Shown: positions 30,779 to 39,979, counted from the first letter of the stretch. The stretch: 64,000 nucleotides of DNA from Treponema sp. (GCA_017470605.1 JAFUYH010000004.1:62001-126000), one strand, 5' to 3'. The notes: generated by a model from the sequence alone, not told the origin. Numbers and translations: made by a program.

Positions 30779-31822
30779 ATGAAAAAATTCGACGGATTCA
30801 TGCATGGAGTAAACCTTGGCGGCTGGTATTCCCAGTGTGACCATTCAGAAAACCGCTATGACACTTTCATAACTGAAGACGATTTTAAGACAATCAGCAG
30901 CTGGGGTATGGATCACATAAGACTTCCGGTAGATTATAATCTTGTAGAAAGTGCAGACGGAAAGCCGATTGAAAAAGGATATGAACGGCTTCAAAAGGCC
31001 ATAAACTGGTGCAAAAAATACAATCTTAATATGATTTTAGACCTGCACAAGACCGCAGGCTTTTCTTTTGACAAAGGAGAAAAAGAAGCCGGATTTTTTG
31101 ACAATCCTGTTTATCAGGAACGCTTTTATAAACTCTGGGAATCTTTTGCCAATCATTTTGCAAATGCCTTTGAAGGTACAGACAGGGAAATCTGTTTTGA
31201 ACTTTTGAACGAGGTAACAGACCAGTCTTTCTGCAAAAAATGGAATGCAATTGCCCGCACCTGTATTGAACGTATCAGAAAAATTGCGCCAGAAACAAAA
31301 ATACTTGTGGGAAGCTACTGGAACAACTCTCTTGCTTCTGTAAAAGACCTGGATGAACCTTATGATGAAAACATTGTCTACAACTTCCACTGCTATGATC
31401 CGCTTCTGTTTACACATCAGGGAGCCCCTTGGGTTGGAGATTTGATGAATCCAGACTTCCGCTTTGCCCTTAAATCAAAATTCAGTGAATATGAAAAAAT
31501 GACAGAAGCAAAAGTCGGACAGATTGGAATTACCTTTAAGATGTTCCCTCAGGACGCCACTGTTGATGAAAAATATTTTGAATCAATTTTTGCAGAAGCC
31601 GTAAACATTGCAGAAAGCCGCAATGTCCGCCTTTACTGCGGTGAATACGGAGTTATCGACCGTGCCAGTCCTGAAGACACTCTGGAGTGGTACCGCCTTA
31701 TTTCCACATCTTTCAACAGACACGGAATCGGCCGCGCCGCCTGGTCTTACAAACAGATGGACTTTGGCCTTTCAGACTCCCGCTTAGACGGCATCCGCAG
31801 CGAGCTTTCTAAATATCTCTAA
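30779..31822 (+). CDS. Glycoside hydrolase family 5-type glucanase, cytoplasmic
   Basis: The 347-aa protein starts MKKFDGFMHGVNLGGWYSQC at 30779 after GGAGGAATT; the longer frame lacks a site. GH5 landmarks: 'WGMDHIRLPVDYNLVE', ICFELLNEVTDQSFCKKWNA (acid/base Glu in NEV) and the nucleophile Glu in RLYCGEYGVIDRASPEDTLE; 'YNFHCYDPLLFTHQGAPW' is the usual H/Y strand. There is no signal peptide, unlike the GH5 lipoprotein at 58087, so it probably acts on imported beta-glucan oligosaccharides (BglC/exo-glucanase-like). Confidence 0.88.
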   Translation: MKKFDGFMHGVNLGGWYSQCDHSENRYDTFITEDDFKTISSWGMDHIRLPVDYNLVESADGKPIEKGYERLQKAINWCKKYNLNMILDLHKTAGFSFDKGEKEAGFFDNPVYQERFYKLWESFANHFANAFEGTDREICFELLNEVTDQSFCKKWNAIARTCIERIRKIAPETKILVGSYWNNSLASVKDLDEPYDENIVYNFHCYDPLLFTHQGAPWVGDLMNPDFRFALKSKFSEYEKMTEAKVGQIGITFKMFPQDATVDEKYFESIFAEAVNIAESRNVRLYCGEYGVIDRASPEDTLEWYRLISTSFNRHGIGRAAWSYKQMDFGLSDSRLDGIRSELSKYL

Positions 31823-31868
31823 ACAAACAATGCCGTAAATGCCATACAAAACGTGCCTGTAGTACCTA

Positions 31869-31896
31869 TAGATAGGTAATATTTATTACCTATCTA
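31869..31896. promoter_or_regulatory. 28-bp perfect palindrome, probable operator
   Basis: TAGATAGGTAATA-TT-TATTACCTATCTA lies 20 bases before the XRE regulator start, with a second overlapping palindrome ACCTAT-AG-ATAGGT on its left. This suggests two-site autoregulation by the adjacent HTH protein. Confidence 0.6.
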
Positions 31897-31915
31897 AAAG
31901 TTCCAAGAACCTTTC

Positions 31916-32173
31916 ATGAATGCGATAATTACATTCATGGAAGAAACGGAACTGGACATTCCTGCTTTATTCGGGAAAAACGTTCAAAAATACAGAAAGA
32001 TGGCAGGACTCACTCAGTCGGAACTTTCAAAACGGCTGGAAATAACACAAAAACATCTTTCCATCATAGAAACAGGAACTCAATTTGCCTCTGCAAACCT
32101 CATTGCCCGCATCTCAAAAGAACTTAATGTCGCTCCAGCAGCTCTACAACAGGCTTTCCGCCGAAATAAATAA
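31916..32173 (+). CDS. XRE-family transcriptional regulator
   Basis: The 85-aa protein is almost wholly an HTH domain: FGKNVQKYRKMAGLTQSELS, then KRLEITQKHLSIIETGTQFA and 'SANLIARISKELNVAPAALQQAF'. It is the size of a single-domain XRE regulator and could act as an antitoxin-like or housekeeping repressor. No strong ribosome site is seen; a second ATG seven codons in is also possible. A perfect palindrome immediately upstream is probably its own operator. Confidence 0.85.
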   Translation: MNAIITFMEETELDIPALFGKNVQKYRKMAGLTQSELSKRLEITQKHLSIIETGTQFASANLIARISKELNVAPAALQQAFRRNK

Positions 32174-32288
32174 AAAAAAACAAACAGTAAATCCTTCTTG
32201 CAATTTTATTATTTCAACCATAAAATATTACCTAAAAGATAAAATACCCCCTTTTTGTATCCATTTACTGACATTTATAGGAGTTCGT

Positions 32289-32795
32289 ATGCAATCAAAA
32301 TCTTTCCAAATCCAGCTATCTTTTACAAACTCCTCTGAAAAAACAATTCGGCAGAATTATAATATCGGTGATGATGACGACATTCTTGCGGCATTCTGGC
32401 TTAGCAGTTCCGAATCTTCTATCTGGCAGAGGAAAGGTTTTATTTTTACAAAGAAAGGTTTTGTCTGGAATCATCCTGCTACTGCGGAAAATACTGATAT
32501 ATCAGACGGGATGAAAGATATATCTCCCCGAAATCAGAGTTTCCTTGAAAAGGAAAATATTACGTTTTTGGGAACTTCAACACTTTCTTCTGAGGAAACG
32601 GCAAGGCAGGACTGTAAATCGGTAATCCAGCTAAAGACATCTGGAACTCTATATACTTATACTTTTGATTCGGGAATTCTAAAGGAAAAACTTACTGAAC
32701 TGGAACACGCCATTTCTGCACATTTTTCTGATGTGCTTAATCCTGATTCTCTTTGCCCTGCAATTTTCCATGGGCTTTTCTGTAAAAGTTGTTAA
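32289..32795 (+). CDS. Hypothetical protein, possibly frameshifted
   Basis: The ATG at 32289 follows AGGAG. The 168-aa product reads MQSKSFQIQLSFTNSSEKTI and continues to '...DSLCPAIFHGLFCKSC'. It has a repeated domain feel: 'IWQRKGFIFTKKGFVWNHPA', 'VIQLKTSGTLYTYTFDSGILKEKLTELEHAI', like bacterial pleckstrin-homology-style proteins. Just before the stop, the +1 frame opens into a hydrophobic segment (KSILFVICCLAGYLALHIIF, to 32928), which suggests that a membrane tail has been split off by a frameshift. Function unknown; the frameshift is inferred. Confidence 0.5.
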   Translation: MQSKSFQIQLSFTNSSEKTIRQNYNIGDDDDILAAFWLSSSESSIWQRKGFIFTKKGFVWNHPATAENTDISDGMKDISPRNQSFLEKENITFLGTSTLSSEETARQDCKSVIQLKTSGTLYTYTFDSGILKEKLTELEHAISAHFSDVLNPDSLCPAIFHGLFCKSC

Positions 32796-32943
32796 AACTA
32801 AGTCGATTCTATTTGTGATTTGTTGCCTGGCAGGTTATCTTGCCCTGCACATCATTTTCTGCCCAGACTTTATGAATTTACTAACACCTCTAAAAGAGGC
32901 ATTGTCTTTCCAACCGCACTGGTGGTGATATTTTGTATTTATC

Positions 32944-32971
32944 TTGACAAATATTCAAAATCACCTATAAT
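32944..32971 (+). promoter_or_regulatory. Consensus promoter for the DUF3800 leader RNA
   Basis: TTGACA (32944-32949) and TATAAT (32966-32971) are both perfect sigma-70 consensus boxes with a 16-base spacer. It is the strongest promoter seen in the window and reads into the structured leader. Confidence 0.75.
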
Positions 32972-33045
32972 GATTCTTGGGCTGGTCGAAGAGACCCTGG
33001 TCCAACCTACGACGGCGGGCAAACTGACCCGCCATTTTCTTTTTA
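32972..33045 (+). ncRNA. Structured RNA upstream of the DUF3800 gene
   Basis: Hairpin 1 (32977-33005): TTGG-gct-GGTC-GAAGA-GACC-ctggt-CCAA. Hairpin 2 (33014-33033): GGCGGG-8-CCCGCC, followed by ATTTTCTTTTT. The DUF3800 start is 11 bases past the U-run. I recall that several families of conserved structured RNAs have been described upstream of DUF3800 genes in computational surveys; this fits that context, but I could not test it against a covariance model. It could be a terminator/attenuator or an antitoxin-like RNA. Confidence 0.6.
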
Positions 33046-33055
33046 TGGAGCCGTC

Positions 33056-33575
33056 ATGGGCCAACTCAGTATTTTTGTTGACGAAAGTGGTGATTTCGGT
33101 GAATACAGCGTACATTCTCCATATTACATTATAACAATGATTTTCCATGACCAAAACAAAGATATACTTACGAATATAAAACATCTTAACGAATCTCTTG
33201 AAACAATGGGATTAGGTAAAGATTTCACAATTCATACAGAACCCATAATTCGTCGAGAAGAAATCTATAAAAACATGCCTCCAAATGAACGTCGTGCTAT
33301 ATTGGCAAAACTGTTTTATTTTACCATGAAATTTGAATCGTATCTTAAACTCAGTCCTTTTTACAGAACTTTCTAAATATGATGTCAGAAAAGTCTCCCC
33401 CAAAGATTACAAACTCTTTCAGGTTGCAGATTTAATTTGTACCCTCAAACTTCTGGACATAAAGCATAAGAAAAATGAACTCTCAAATTCAGAACTTCTA
33501 ATTTTCCATAATCCAAAAGATTTGAAAAAACAATTTTTAAAACCAATTCAGAAGAAAGAGTTTAAGAAAATTTAA
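33056..33575 (+). pseudogene. DUF3800 gene, internally deleted and frameshifted
   Basis: The N-terminal part (33056-33376) starts GQLSIFVDESGDFGEYSVHS, the DUF3800 signature FVDESGD (RNase H-like fold). The C-terminal signature SPKDYKLFQVADLICTLKLL lies in a different frame (33333-33575). Full-length members are about 220-240 aa; here the two parts add to about 180, and the central strand region is absent, so roughly 60 residues have been lost near 33330 with a shift of frame. The protein is probably inactive, though its promoter and leader RNA look intact. Confidence 0.75.
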
Positions 33576-33602
33576 GATTTAGGTACGGGGAAGAACCTTT
33601 TT

Positions 33603-33635
33603 ATGTGGTGGTTTTGGAAACATTCACCACCACAT
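33603..33635. terminator. Hairpin between DUF3800 remnant and purD
   Basis: ATGTGGTGGT and ACCACCACAT are perfect 10-base complements around a 13-base loop, lying between convergent genes. It probably terminates one or both. Confidence 0.6.
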
Positions 33636-33653
33636 TATAATCTTTTGGAATAA

Positions 33654-34991
33654 TTAGAGTTTTCCGCTTTCGGCGGCCCCCGGCATACCGATGTCTTTGC
33701 GGTAGAAAGAGCCTTCAAACTTAACGGCAGAAATGCCCTGATATGCTTTAGCCCAGGCTTCTTTGAAAGTTGAGCCGAATGCACTTGAAGCAAGAACGCG
33801 TCCGCCACTTGTGAGCAGATCTCCGCCACGACGACCGCTTACAGCACCTGCAACAAAAATCTTGGCACCGCTTGCCTTCAGTATTCCTTCGTTAAAGGTA
33901 ATTTCACAGCCTTTTTTGTAGCTTCCCGGATAACCGCCGCTTACCATAACCGGCGCAACCTGATAGCCTTTCTTCCACTTCAAGTCAAAGTCTTTAAGTG
34001 AACCGTTCAAAATTGCGGCACACAAGGCAGCCATATCAAAATCCATAAGAGGAAGAACAGCCTGAGTTTCAGGGTCGCCAAGGCGAACATTGTATTCAAG
34101 AAGTTTAGGCCCATTTTTTGTAAGCATTACGCCAAAGAAAATGAATCCGCGATAATCAAACTTTTCTTTAATCAGACCGTTAAGGGTCGGTTCAAGAATA
34201 TCCTTGCTGAACTGCTGCATAATCTCAGGAGTTACGTCATCCAAAGGAGAAACAGCACCCATTCCGCCAGTATTAGGGCCTTTTGCACCATCATTAAGAC
34301 GCTTGTGGTCGCGGGCTGGCTGGAATGCTTTAATTGTTGCATTTCCGCTTACTGCAAATTCTGGAGTAACGGAAACTGCCGCAAGAACAGAAATTTCCAC
34401 ACCTTCCAGATAATCTTCTATTACAAGTTTTTTACCTGCATCGCCAACGCGTCCGCTTTCCATTAAATCCTCTACAGCGGCAAGGGCCTCTTCTACAGTT
34501 GCGGCAACCACAACACCTTTTCCAGCAGCAAGTCCATCGGCTTTTACAACGACCGGTGCCCCATGCTGTCTGATATATTCACAGGCAGCATCTTTATTTA
34601 CAAAAGTTTCGCTTGCAGCACAGGCAACCCCGTACTTTTTCATAAAGTTCTTGGAAAGGTCTTTACTTGCTTCCAGCTGGGCAGCAGCCTTTTTAGGCCC
34701 CACACAAGGAATATCTGCGGACCAGAATTCATCTGCAAGTCCTTCTGCAAGAGGGTCTTCCGGCCCGATTACAGCCATTCGGCAACCTTCGTGTTTTGCG
34801 ATGGCAACATAAGCGTTTTCGCCGTCTGCAATATAATCACAATCTTTTGGATTTACATTTACGCATTTTTCTTCAAGTGCAGTTCCGCCGTTTCCAGGAA
34901 CTACAATGATTTTATCTACAAGTGAACTCTGAGCTAATTTCCAGCATATAGTGTGCTCACGACCACCACTGCCAACAACAATTATATTCAT
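33654..34991 (-). CDS. purD: Phosphoribosylamine-glycine ligase
   Basis: The 445-aa enzyme performs step 2 of purine synthesis, joining glycine to phosphoribosylamine with ATP. The ATP-grasp protein begins MNIIVVGSGGREHTICWKLA, and also shows 'PVVVKADGLAAGKGVVVA', 'VVIEDYLEGVEISVLA', 'GAKGPNTGGMGAVSPL' and 'FFGVMLTKNGPKLLEYNVRLGDPETQAVLPLM', all GARS hallmarks. It is a single-gene unit here, with no other purine gene next to it. Length normal (about 420-450). Confidence 0.95.
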   Translation of the reverse strand: MNIIVVGSGGREHTICWKLAQSSLVDKIIVVPGNGGTALEEKCVNVNPKDCDYIADGENAYVAIAKHEGCRMAVIGPEDPLAEGLADEFWSADIPCVGPKKAAAQLEASKDLSKNFMKKYGVACAASETFVNKDAACEYIRQHGAPVVVKADGLAAGKGVVVAATVEEALAAVEDLMESGRVGDAGKKLVIEDYLEGVEISVLAAVSVTPEFAVSGNATIKAFQPARDHKRLNDGAKGPNTGGMGAVSPLDDVTPEIMQQFSKDILEPTLNGLIKEKFDYRGFIFFGVMLTKNGPKLLEYNVRLGDPETQAVLPLMDFDMAALCAAILNGSLKDFDLKWKKGYQVAPVMVSGGYPGSYKKGCEITFNEGILKASGAKIFVAGAVSGRRGGDLLTSGGRVLASSAFGSTFKEAWAKAYQGISAVKFEGSFYRKDIGMPGAAESGKL

Positions 34992-35102
34992 ATTATGATT
35001 TTATAGGAAAATCAGGGGATTGTGAATACCTAAAGAAGCCCATGCAATAATCAGACCAGGGCCGCACCGCACACCACTACACCCCCACCCACATGGCAAA
35101 AT

Positions 35103-38100
35103 TTATAATTCTTTCAGGAAAGCCGCCAGTCCTTCAAAATCCACATCTCTAACAAATTCACGAATCTTCTTAAAATCTTCAACAAAAGCCGCAGGCAACT
35201 CATGCATTTGAAGCTCTCCAACTGTATTTTCAAGCAAATCCAAATCAAAGTCTTCACAGGCTTTCTTAAAATCTTCCAGACATTTTTTTACGTCCGCCTC
35301 ATTAAAAGGCGCATGAGAATCCTCAGGTGATTTTTCTTGAGAAAAAGCTGTCGAATCATACACAAGCAGAGAGTCTGCAAGGCTCTTATACTGCTCCAAC
35401 AAGGCTGGAGTATCAGAATTGATTGTTTCCATATTGCTGTCTGCAGCCGCCATTTCCAGAGCAAGTGCCATCTGAGAAAGCTTATTTGCCCCTATTGTTC
35501 GCGCAGAAGATTTTAGGGCATGAACTTTTACCCTGTAAGCAGCCAGGTCTCCCTTTTTCCAGAGGCTTTCAATTTCATCAGCACCTTTAGCAGCTGAAGA
35601 ATGAAACAGGGCAAACATTTTTAACATAAGTTCATCAGAACCGCAATAAGTTCTGGCAAGATTCAAATCTATGCCGTCTACTTCCGGTAAAGGATTTTTT
35701 ATCTGTTCTCCCCTATCTGAAGTGCTCATGCCCAAAGCATCCGCAGCAGCACTTCCTTCATCAGACTGTCCCAGTCCGTCCAAAGATTCCCTCAATTTTT
35801 CAGCCGGAAGATATTCCCTGATCATTTCTTCAAGTTTATCCGGGCTCACTGGCTTAGAAAGATAATCCGTAAAACCAGCCTGAAGATACATTTCCCTGGC
35901 CCCACTTATGGCATTTGCAGTAAGTGCAATACAAGGTTTTCCAGCACTTTTATTGTCTTTCATAGACTTCATGCTATCCAGAGTTTCAAGCCCATCCATA
36001 ATAGGCATACGGTGATCAATAAAAATTATGTCATATTCATTTTGACGAACAAGTTCCAGGCCTTCCTGCCCGCTTAAAACCGCATCAATTTTTATAAGAG
36101 TTTTCTTTAGAAGTCCCTTTACAACTTCCAGATTCATTACAGTATCATCTATAAAAAGAATTCTGGCATCAGGCGCAAAAAGAGTTTCTTTGTACCCTTC
36201 CATAGAAAGAACCTTTTCTTTGTATTTCTTCATAATATCGCCAAGCGGAATCAAGGCAACAACATCCTGAACAACAGAAAAAGAGAAAGTTGAACCAGAA
36301 CCGTATTCACTCTTTACTTCAAGTTTACTGTCCATTACTTCCAAAATACGCTGAACAATGTTCAGACCAAGCCCCGTACCTTCAACAGTGCGGTTCCTGT
36401 TTTCTTCAATACGCTCAAAAGGCAAAAAGAGCTTTTCCAAATCCTCTTCCTTAATTCCAATTCCTGTATCTGTAATTTTTACCTGCAGGGCAATTTTTTT
36501 ACCGTCTGAATAAGGAATTTCGCGGTAGTCAACTGTAAATGTAACAGCCCCCTTCTGAGTATATTTAACTGCATTTGTAAGAAGATTTAATATGCACTGC
36601 TTTAATTTTGCACTGTCTCCAAAAAGTTTTGAAGGAATTTCCTTATTGATATTCAGTTTGAATTCCAGACCGTTTTTTTCTATTCTTTCAGAAATGGTAG
36701 AAATCAAATCCATAAGCATAGAAGACAGATCATAAGTATCCTGTACAAGTTCAATTTTTCCAGATTCAATTTTAGAAAAATCAAGAACATCGTTTACAAG
36801 AGCGAGCAGGGCTTTTCCTGCATTTTTTATATTAAGGGAGTAAGTCCTTATGTCATCACGCAATGTTTCACGCAGAATCATTTCATTCATACCAAGAACG
36901 GCATTTATTGGAGTACGAATTTCATGGCTCATATTTGCAAGGAAGTTCGATTTTGCCTTTGAAGCATTAATTGCAACCTCTTTAGCCTCTCGTTCCCTTT
37001 TAGCCTGTTCCCTGATATATTCAATATATTCATTTAGCTGAGAAGCCATTTTCCTTATATTATGAGAAAGGATTCCCAGTTCATTATTAGAATGATAATT
37101 TACAGGAATTCCAAATTCTCCTCTGGAAAGTCTGTAAGATGCTTCTGTAAGTTCATTAACCGGCTTCATGATATGAATAATGCCGTACCTGAAAATCAGA
37201 AAGCCAAAGAAGGCCATCACCACAAAAATGACCGCAAACCAGACAAGGGTAATGATTTCTTTATTTTTCAGCACTGATTTTGGCAGCAGAAGAACAAACT
37301 TCATTCCATTGGAAAGTTCCCTGTACATTGAATACCTTTCCTGCCCATCCCACATTACTTCATATATTTCACTCTGCTTTCCGTTATCCAAAAAAGATTT
37401 CATTTCACGCAAATCAACAACAGCTTCTACAGATTGCGAGAATTTCTGACTGCTGTTATAAAAAATTAAATCTGAAGTCTTTGTAAGAATCATTGCAGAC
37501 ATATTTTCATAACTTAATTCACTTGTCAGACTTTTAAGAGTGGCCATGTTCAAATCTATGCCAACCACCCCCAGAAGGATGGAATCTTTATAAATAGGCA
37601 TAACGTAAGAAAAAACATACATATTTATATTTGAATTTTCATAGGGAGGAATCCAGACTGCCTTTTCCTCCCATACGGGCAGATAATACCAGCCGACATG
37701 CTTTATATCTGTAGGGGCATAAAGACTTAAATCAGTAGGATGAACAATCTTATAGCCTTTTTTATTTGTGCCCACCATGAAAATACCTTCTTCCGGACCA
37801 AAAGCATTCAATTCCATTCTAAAATAAGCAGAAACAGCACCTTTTGAAGTTCTTGCAAACTTGGACATAACCTGTTCCAGAGATGCCATATATTCTTTTT
37901 TGTATTCTGGATCAGAGACAATTTTATTTTCATCGATTGAGTTAAGAATGTATTCGGCAGTAACATTAACCGCCCTAACAGTGGAATCAAAATATTCGTT
38001 GAATTCAGCAGCTTTTCTGTCTGCTTCATGATTAAAATTAACCTGACTGACTTCGGAATTAGATTTTTTTTGAATTCTAAGACTTATTCCTGCTCCCAGT

Positions 38101-38198
38101 GCAAACACAAGAAGCTGAGGCCCCATGCACATAAGAAACAGCGTAGTACGCAGACTGTGAAAAGATTTCTTTTTCTTAGATTTTATTTTTTGCTTCAA
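35103..38198 (-). CDS. Hybrid sensor histidine kinase with receiver and Hpt domains
   Basis: The 1031-aa protein has: transmembrane helix 1 (residues 15-35), an extracellular Cache-type sensor (about 60-310, with 'HVGWYYLPVWEEKAVWIPPY'), transmembrane helix 2 (VWFAVIFVVMAFFGFLIFRY), a HAMP linker, HisKA (NMSHEIRTPINAVLGMNEMI), HATPase ('NLLTNAVKYTQKG', 'GTGLGLNIVQRIL'), a receiver domain with phospho-Asp in 'DIIFIDHRMPIMDGLETL', and a C-terminal Hpt domain with His in VHALKSSARTIGANKLSQMA. A full phosphorelay is thus in one chain. The start overlaps the stop of the upstream degenerate GGDEF gene, and with the CheY-like gene before that it forms one signalling operon. Confidence 0.92.
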   Translation of the reverse strand: MKQKIKSKKKKSFHSLRTTLFLMCMGPQLLVFALGAGISLRIQKKSNSEVSQVNFNHEADRKAAEFNEYFDSTVRAVNVTAEYILNSIDENKIVSDPEYKKEYMASLEQVMSKFARTSKGAVSAYFRMELNAFGPEEGIFMVGTNKKGYKIVHPTDLSLYAPTDIKHVGWYYLPVWEEKAVWIPPYENSNINMYVFSYVMPIYKDSILLGVVGIDLNMATLKSLTSELSYENMSAMILTKTSDLIFYNSSQKFSQSVEAVVDLREMKSFLDNGKQSEIYEVMWDGQERYSMYRELSNGMKFVLLLPKSVLKNKEIITLVWFAVIFVVMAFFGFLIFRYGIIHIMKPVNELTEASYRLSRGEFGIPVNYHSNNELGILSHNIRKMASQLNEYIEYIREQAKREREAKEVAINASKAKSNFLANMSHEIRTPINAVLGMNEMILRETLRDDIRTYSLNIKNAGKALLALVNDVLDFSKIESGKIELVQDTYDLSSMLMDLISTISERIEKNGLEFKLNINKEIPSKLFGDSAKLKQCILNLLTNAVKYTQKGAVTFTVDYREIPYSDGKKIALQVKITDTGIGIKEEDLEKLFLPFERIEENRNRTVEGTGLGLNIVQRILEVMDSKLEVKSEYGSGSTFSFSVVQDVVALIPLGDIMKKYKEKVLSMEGYKETLFAPDARILFIDDTVMNLEVVKGLLKKTLIKIDAVLSGQEGLELVRQNEYDIIFIDHRMPIMDGLETLDSMKSMKDNKSAGKPCIALTANAISGAREMYLQAGFTDYLSKPVSPDKLEEMIREYLPAEKLRESLDGLGQSDEGSAAADALGMSTSDRGEQIKNPLPEVDGIDLNLARTYCGSDELMLKMFALFHSSAAKGADEIESLWKKGDLAAYRVKVHALKSSARTIGANKLSQMALALEMAAADSNMETINSDTPALLEQYKSLADSLLVYDSTAFSQEKSPEDSHAPFNEADVKKCLEDFKKACEDFDLDLLENTVGELQMHELPAAFVEDFKKIREFVRDVDFEGLAAFLKEL

Positions 38199-39565
38199 TT
38201 CTTACAGACTCCGTTCCCACCTTTTTCTTTCATAAGATAACATTTCTGTACAGCACGATAGTAATTAACTTTTATAGTATCAGAAAGATTAACTTCCGTA
38301 ACACCAACAGAAACAGTTATTCCCAGTTCTCTATTTACTGTAAAACAGAATTCCTTGAACTTTTCTACAGCATCATCTACAGGCATTTCCAGCAGAGCAA
38401 CAAAATCATCATCTGTCCACCTGATAAGAAGTCCTTTCCATGCAAAGAAATCATTGGCAAATGACACAACAGATTTGAGCACATCAGCACCATCATTGTT
38501 TTCATTAATTGTCCTAAAATTATCTACATCAAAAACCGCTATAGATTTATACCTTGTCGTATTGAATACACCCTCTTCTCCGTAGGCTTCCCTTAAATAT
38601 TCCCGATTAGGAATGCCTGTAACAGGGTCTTCAAGTCCGTCTGTAGAAAAACTCTTTACATTATCCTTTACTGCAAAGTGTTCAACTATAAAAAAGACAG
38701 CAAGGAAAAGCAGGGCACAGACTGCAAGAATAATATAAGAATACACAATATTTACGAAACGAGAATTTATTCCCTGTACCACAAGATACCATTCCAGTTC
38801 CTTCATATATCTTGTCATGCGGAAGCCGTTTACTCCACGAGAAGAATAGGTGTAGTGGTCTGCAGACGCATTATCTACAATCGCTTCTGTGATATAGGCA
38901 TTTTCTATATCAGATTCTTTTGTATCAACCTGAACCAGCCCGTCAGGATCTACCAGATTGATTTTTACCTTATATTTTGATTCGTAATCTTCAAAAATCC
39001 CCTGCAGATTTGTCATAATCACACCAACTCCGCATACTCCAAGAAGATTTCCCGCGGCATCAGTTATTCTGTAATTTACAAAAACAGTCCAACGGAAGCC
39101 GTTTGCCTGGTCACGATCCGTATCCAGATCATAAGTTTTTCCGCTTTCTATAAATAACTGATACCAGATATCATAAGGAGAAGTAAGGGGGTCTATCAGC
39201 TTTTCTATTCCGCGCGCAGAATAATACCGGCGCGTTTTTTCTGAAATGACAAAGGCTGATGAATAATGCATTTCTGAACGTACACGTTTTAAATAGGCCG
39301 CAAACATTGAAGATATGTCTTCTACAGAGTATTCACTTTCATGCAAAAGTTTTTCCTGTAAAAAGGTATCTGCCGCCATAGTGCGGGAAACAACAATCGG
39401 CATATAGATTTCTTCATGCACAGAACTGTATATGTTTTCTGCAACTATATCTCTTTTCTGCTGGTCTTCATCTATATTTTTTGCATATAGATAAGTAAAA
39501 ATCACCCCAGAGACAAGAAAACTGAAAAAAATCATTGCAGCGGAAAAATATCTCATTCGTTTCAT
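38195..39565 (-). CDS. Membrane Cache sensor with degenerate GGDEF domain
   Basis: The 456-aa protein: transmembrane helix 1 (residues 8-28), a double-Cache-like periplasmic domain ('YNIWYQLFIESGKTYDL' region; VFVNYRITDAAGNLLGVCGV), transmembrane helix 2 (YIILAVCALLFLAVFFIVEH), then a GGDEF fold ('DPVTGIPNREYLREAY', 'SIAVFDVDNFRTINENNDGADVL'). Where GGDEF should be it reads LIRWTDDDFVALLEMPVDDA, so both glycines are replaced (T-D-D-D-F). It is unlikely to be a cyclase and may be a GTP- or signal-binding module for its coupled kinase. It shares an ATGA overlap with that kinase. Confidence 0.85.
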   Translation of the reverse strand: MKRMRYFSAAMIFFSFLVSGVIFTYLYAKNIDEDQQKRDIVAENIYSSVHEEIYMPIVVSRTMAADTFLQEKLLHESEYSVEDISSMFAAYLKRVRSEMHYSSAFVISEKTRRYYSARGIEKLIDPLTSPYDIWYQLFIESGKTYDLDTDRDQANGFRWTVFVNYRITDAAGNLLGVCGVGVIMTNLQGIFEDYESKYKVKINLVDPDGLVQVDTKESDIENAYITEAIVDNASADHYTYSSRGVNGFRMTRYMKELEWYLVVQGINSRFVNIVYSYIILAVCALLFLAVFFIVEHFAVKDNVKSFSTDGLEDPVTGIPNREYLREAYGEEGVFNTTRYKSIAVFDVDNFRTINENNDGADVLKSVVSFANDFFAWKGLLIRWTDDDFVALLEMPVDDAVEKFKEFCFTVNRELGITVSVGVTEVNLSDTIKVNYYRAVQKCYLMKEKGGNGVCKN

Positions 39566-39589
39566 AAGTGCCTCTCATCCTGCAAAAAG

Positions 39590-39979
39590 CTAAACTGCTG
39601 AAAGAAAGAATGACTCTAGATATTGCTTTACTTCTGCCGGTGTACGGGTTTTTAGAATACATCCTTTAGGGTTAAGTGCCTTTATCTCTTCTAATCCTTT
39701 TTCATCATCTCTTCCGGTTAGGAAAATTACAGGAAGTGAGGAAGTAGATTCGTCTTCACAAAGTTTTTTAAAGACTTCTGCCCCAGACATAACCGGCATT
39801 TCATAATCCAGCAAAATGAGGTCAGGAGTGAATTTTTTTAAAAAAGCAAAAGCCGTCTGCCCTGATGTGACTACAGAAACATCATAATCTTCTGAAAGCC
39901 ATCCTCTTATTGTTCTTAACATTATAGGATCGTCATCAACGACTAACAGCTTTTTTTTGGCTTCAGATTGGAATTCCAT
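39590..39979 (-). CDS. Stand-alone response regulator receiver domain
   Basis: The 129-aa CheY-like protein has the acidic pocket KLLVVDDDPIMLRTIRGWLS, phospho-Asp in TPDLILLDYEMPVMSGAEVF, the conserved Thr in 'LPVIFLTGRDDE' and Lys in CILKTRTPAEVKQYLESFFL. It has no output domain, so it would work by protein contact or as a phosphate shuttle. First gene of a three-gene operon ending in a hybrid histidine kinase; that kinase's Hpt domain is a natural phosphodonor. Confidence 0.92.
   Translation of the reverse strand: MEFQSEAKKKLLVVDDDPIMLRTIRGWLSEDYDVSVVTSGQTAFAFLKKFTPDLILLDYEMPVMSGAEVFKKLCEDESTSSLPVIFLTGRDDEKGLEEIKALNPKGCILKTRTPAEVKQYLESFFLSAV

Noticed and set aside
32731..32928. 65-aa hydrophobic frame after the hypothetical gene at 32289
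   Set aside because: No ribosome site; it more likely represents the frameshifted tail of the upstream gene than a gene of its own.
33006..33013. CCTACGAC, the same octamer as the leader A loop, between the two hairpins of the DUF3800 RNA
   Set aside because: An 8-base match is expected by chance about twice in this window on both strands; no wider similarity to the phage leaders exists.
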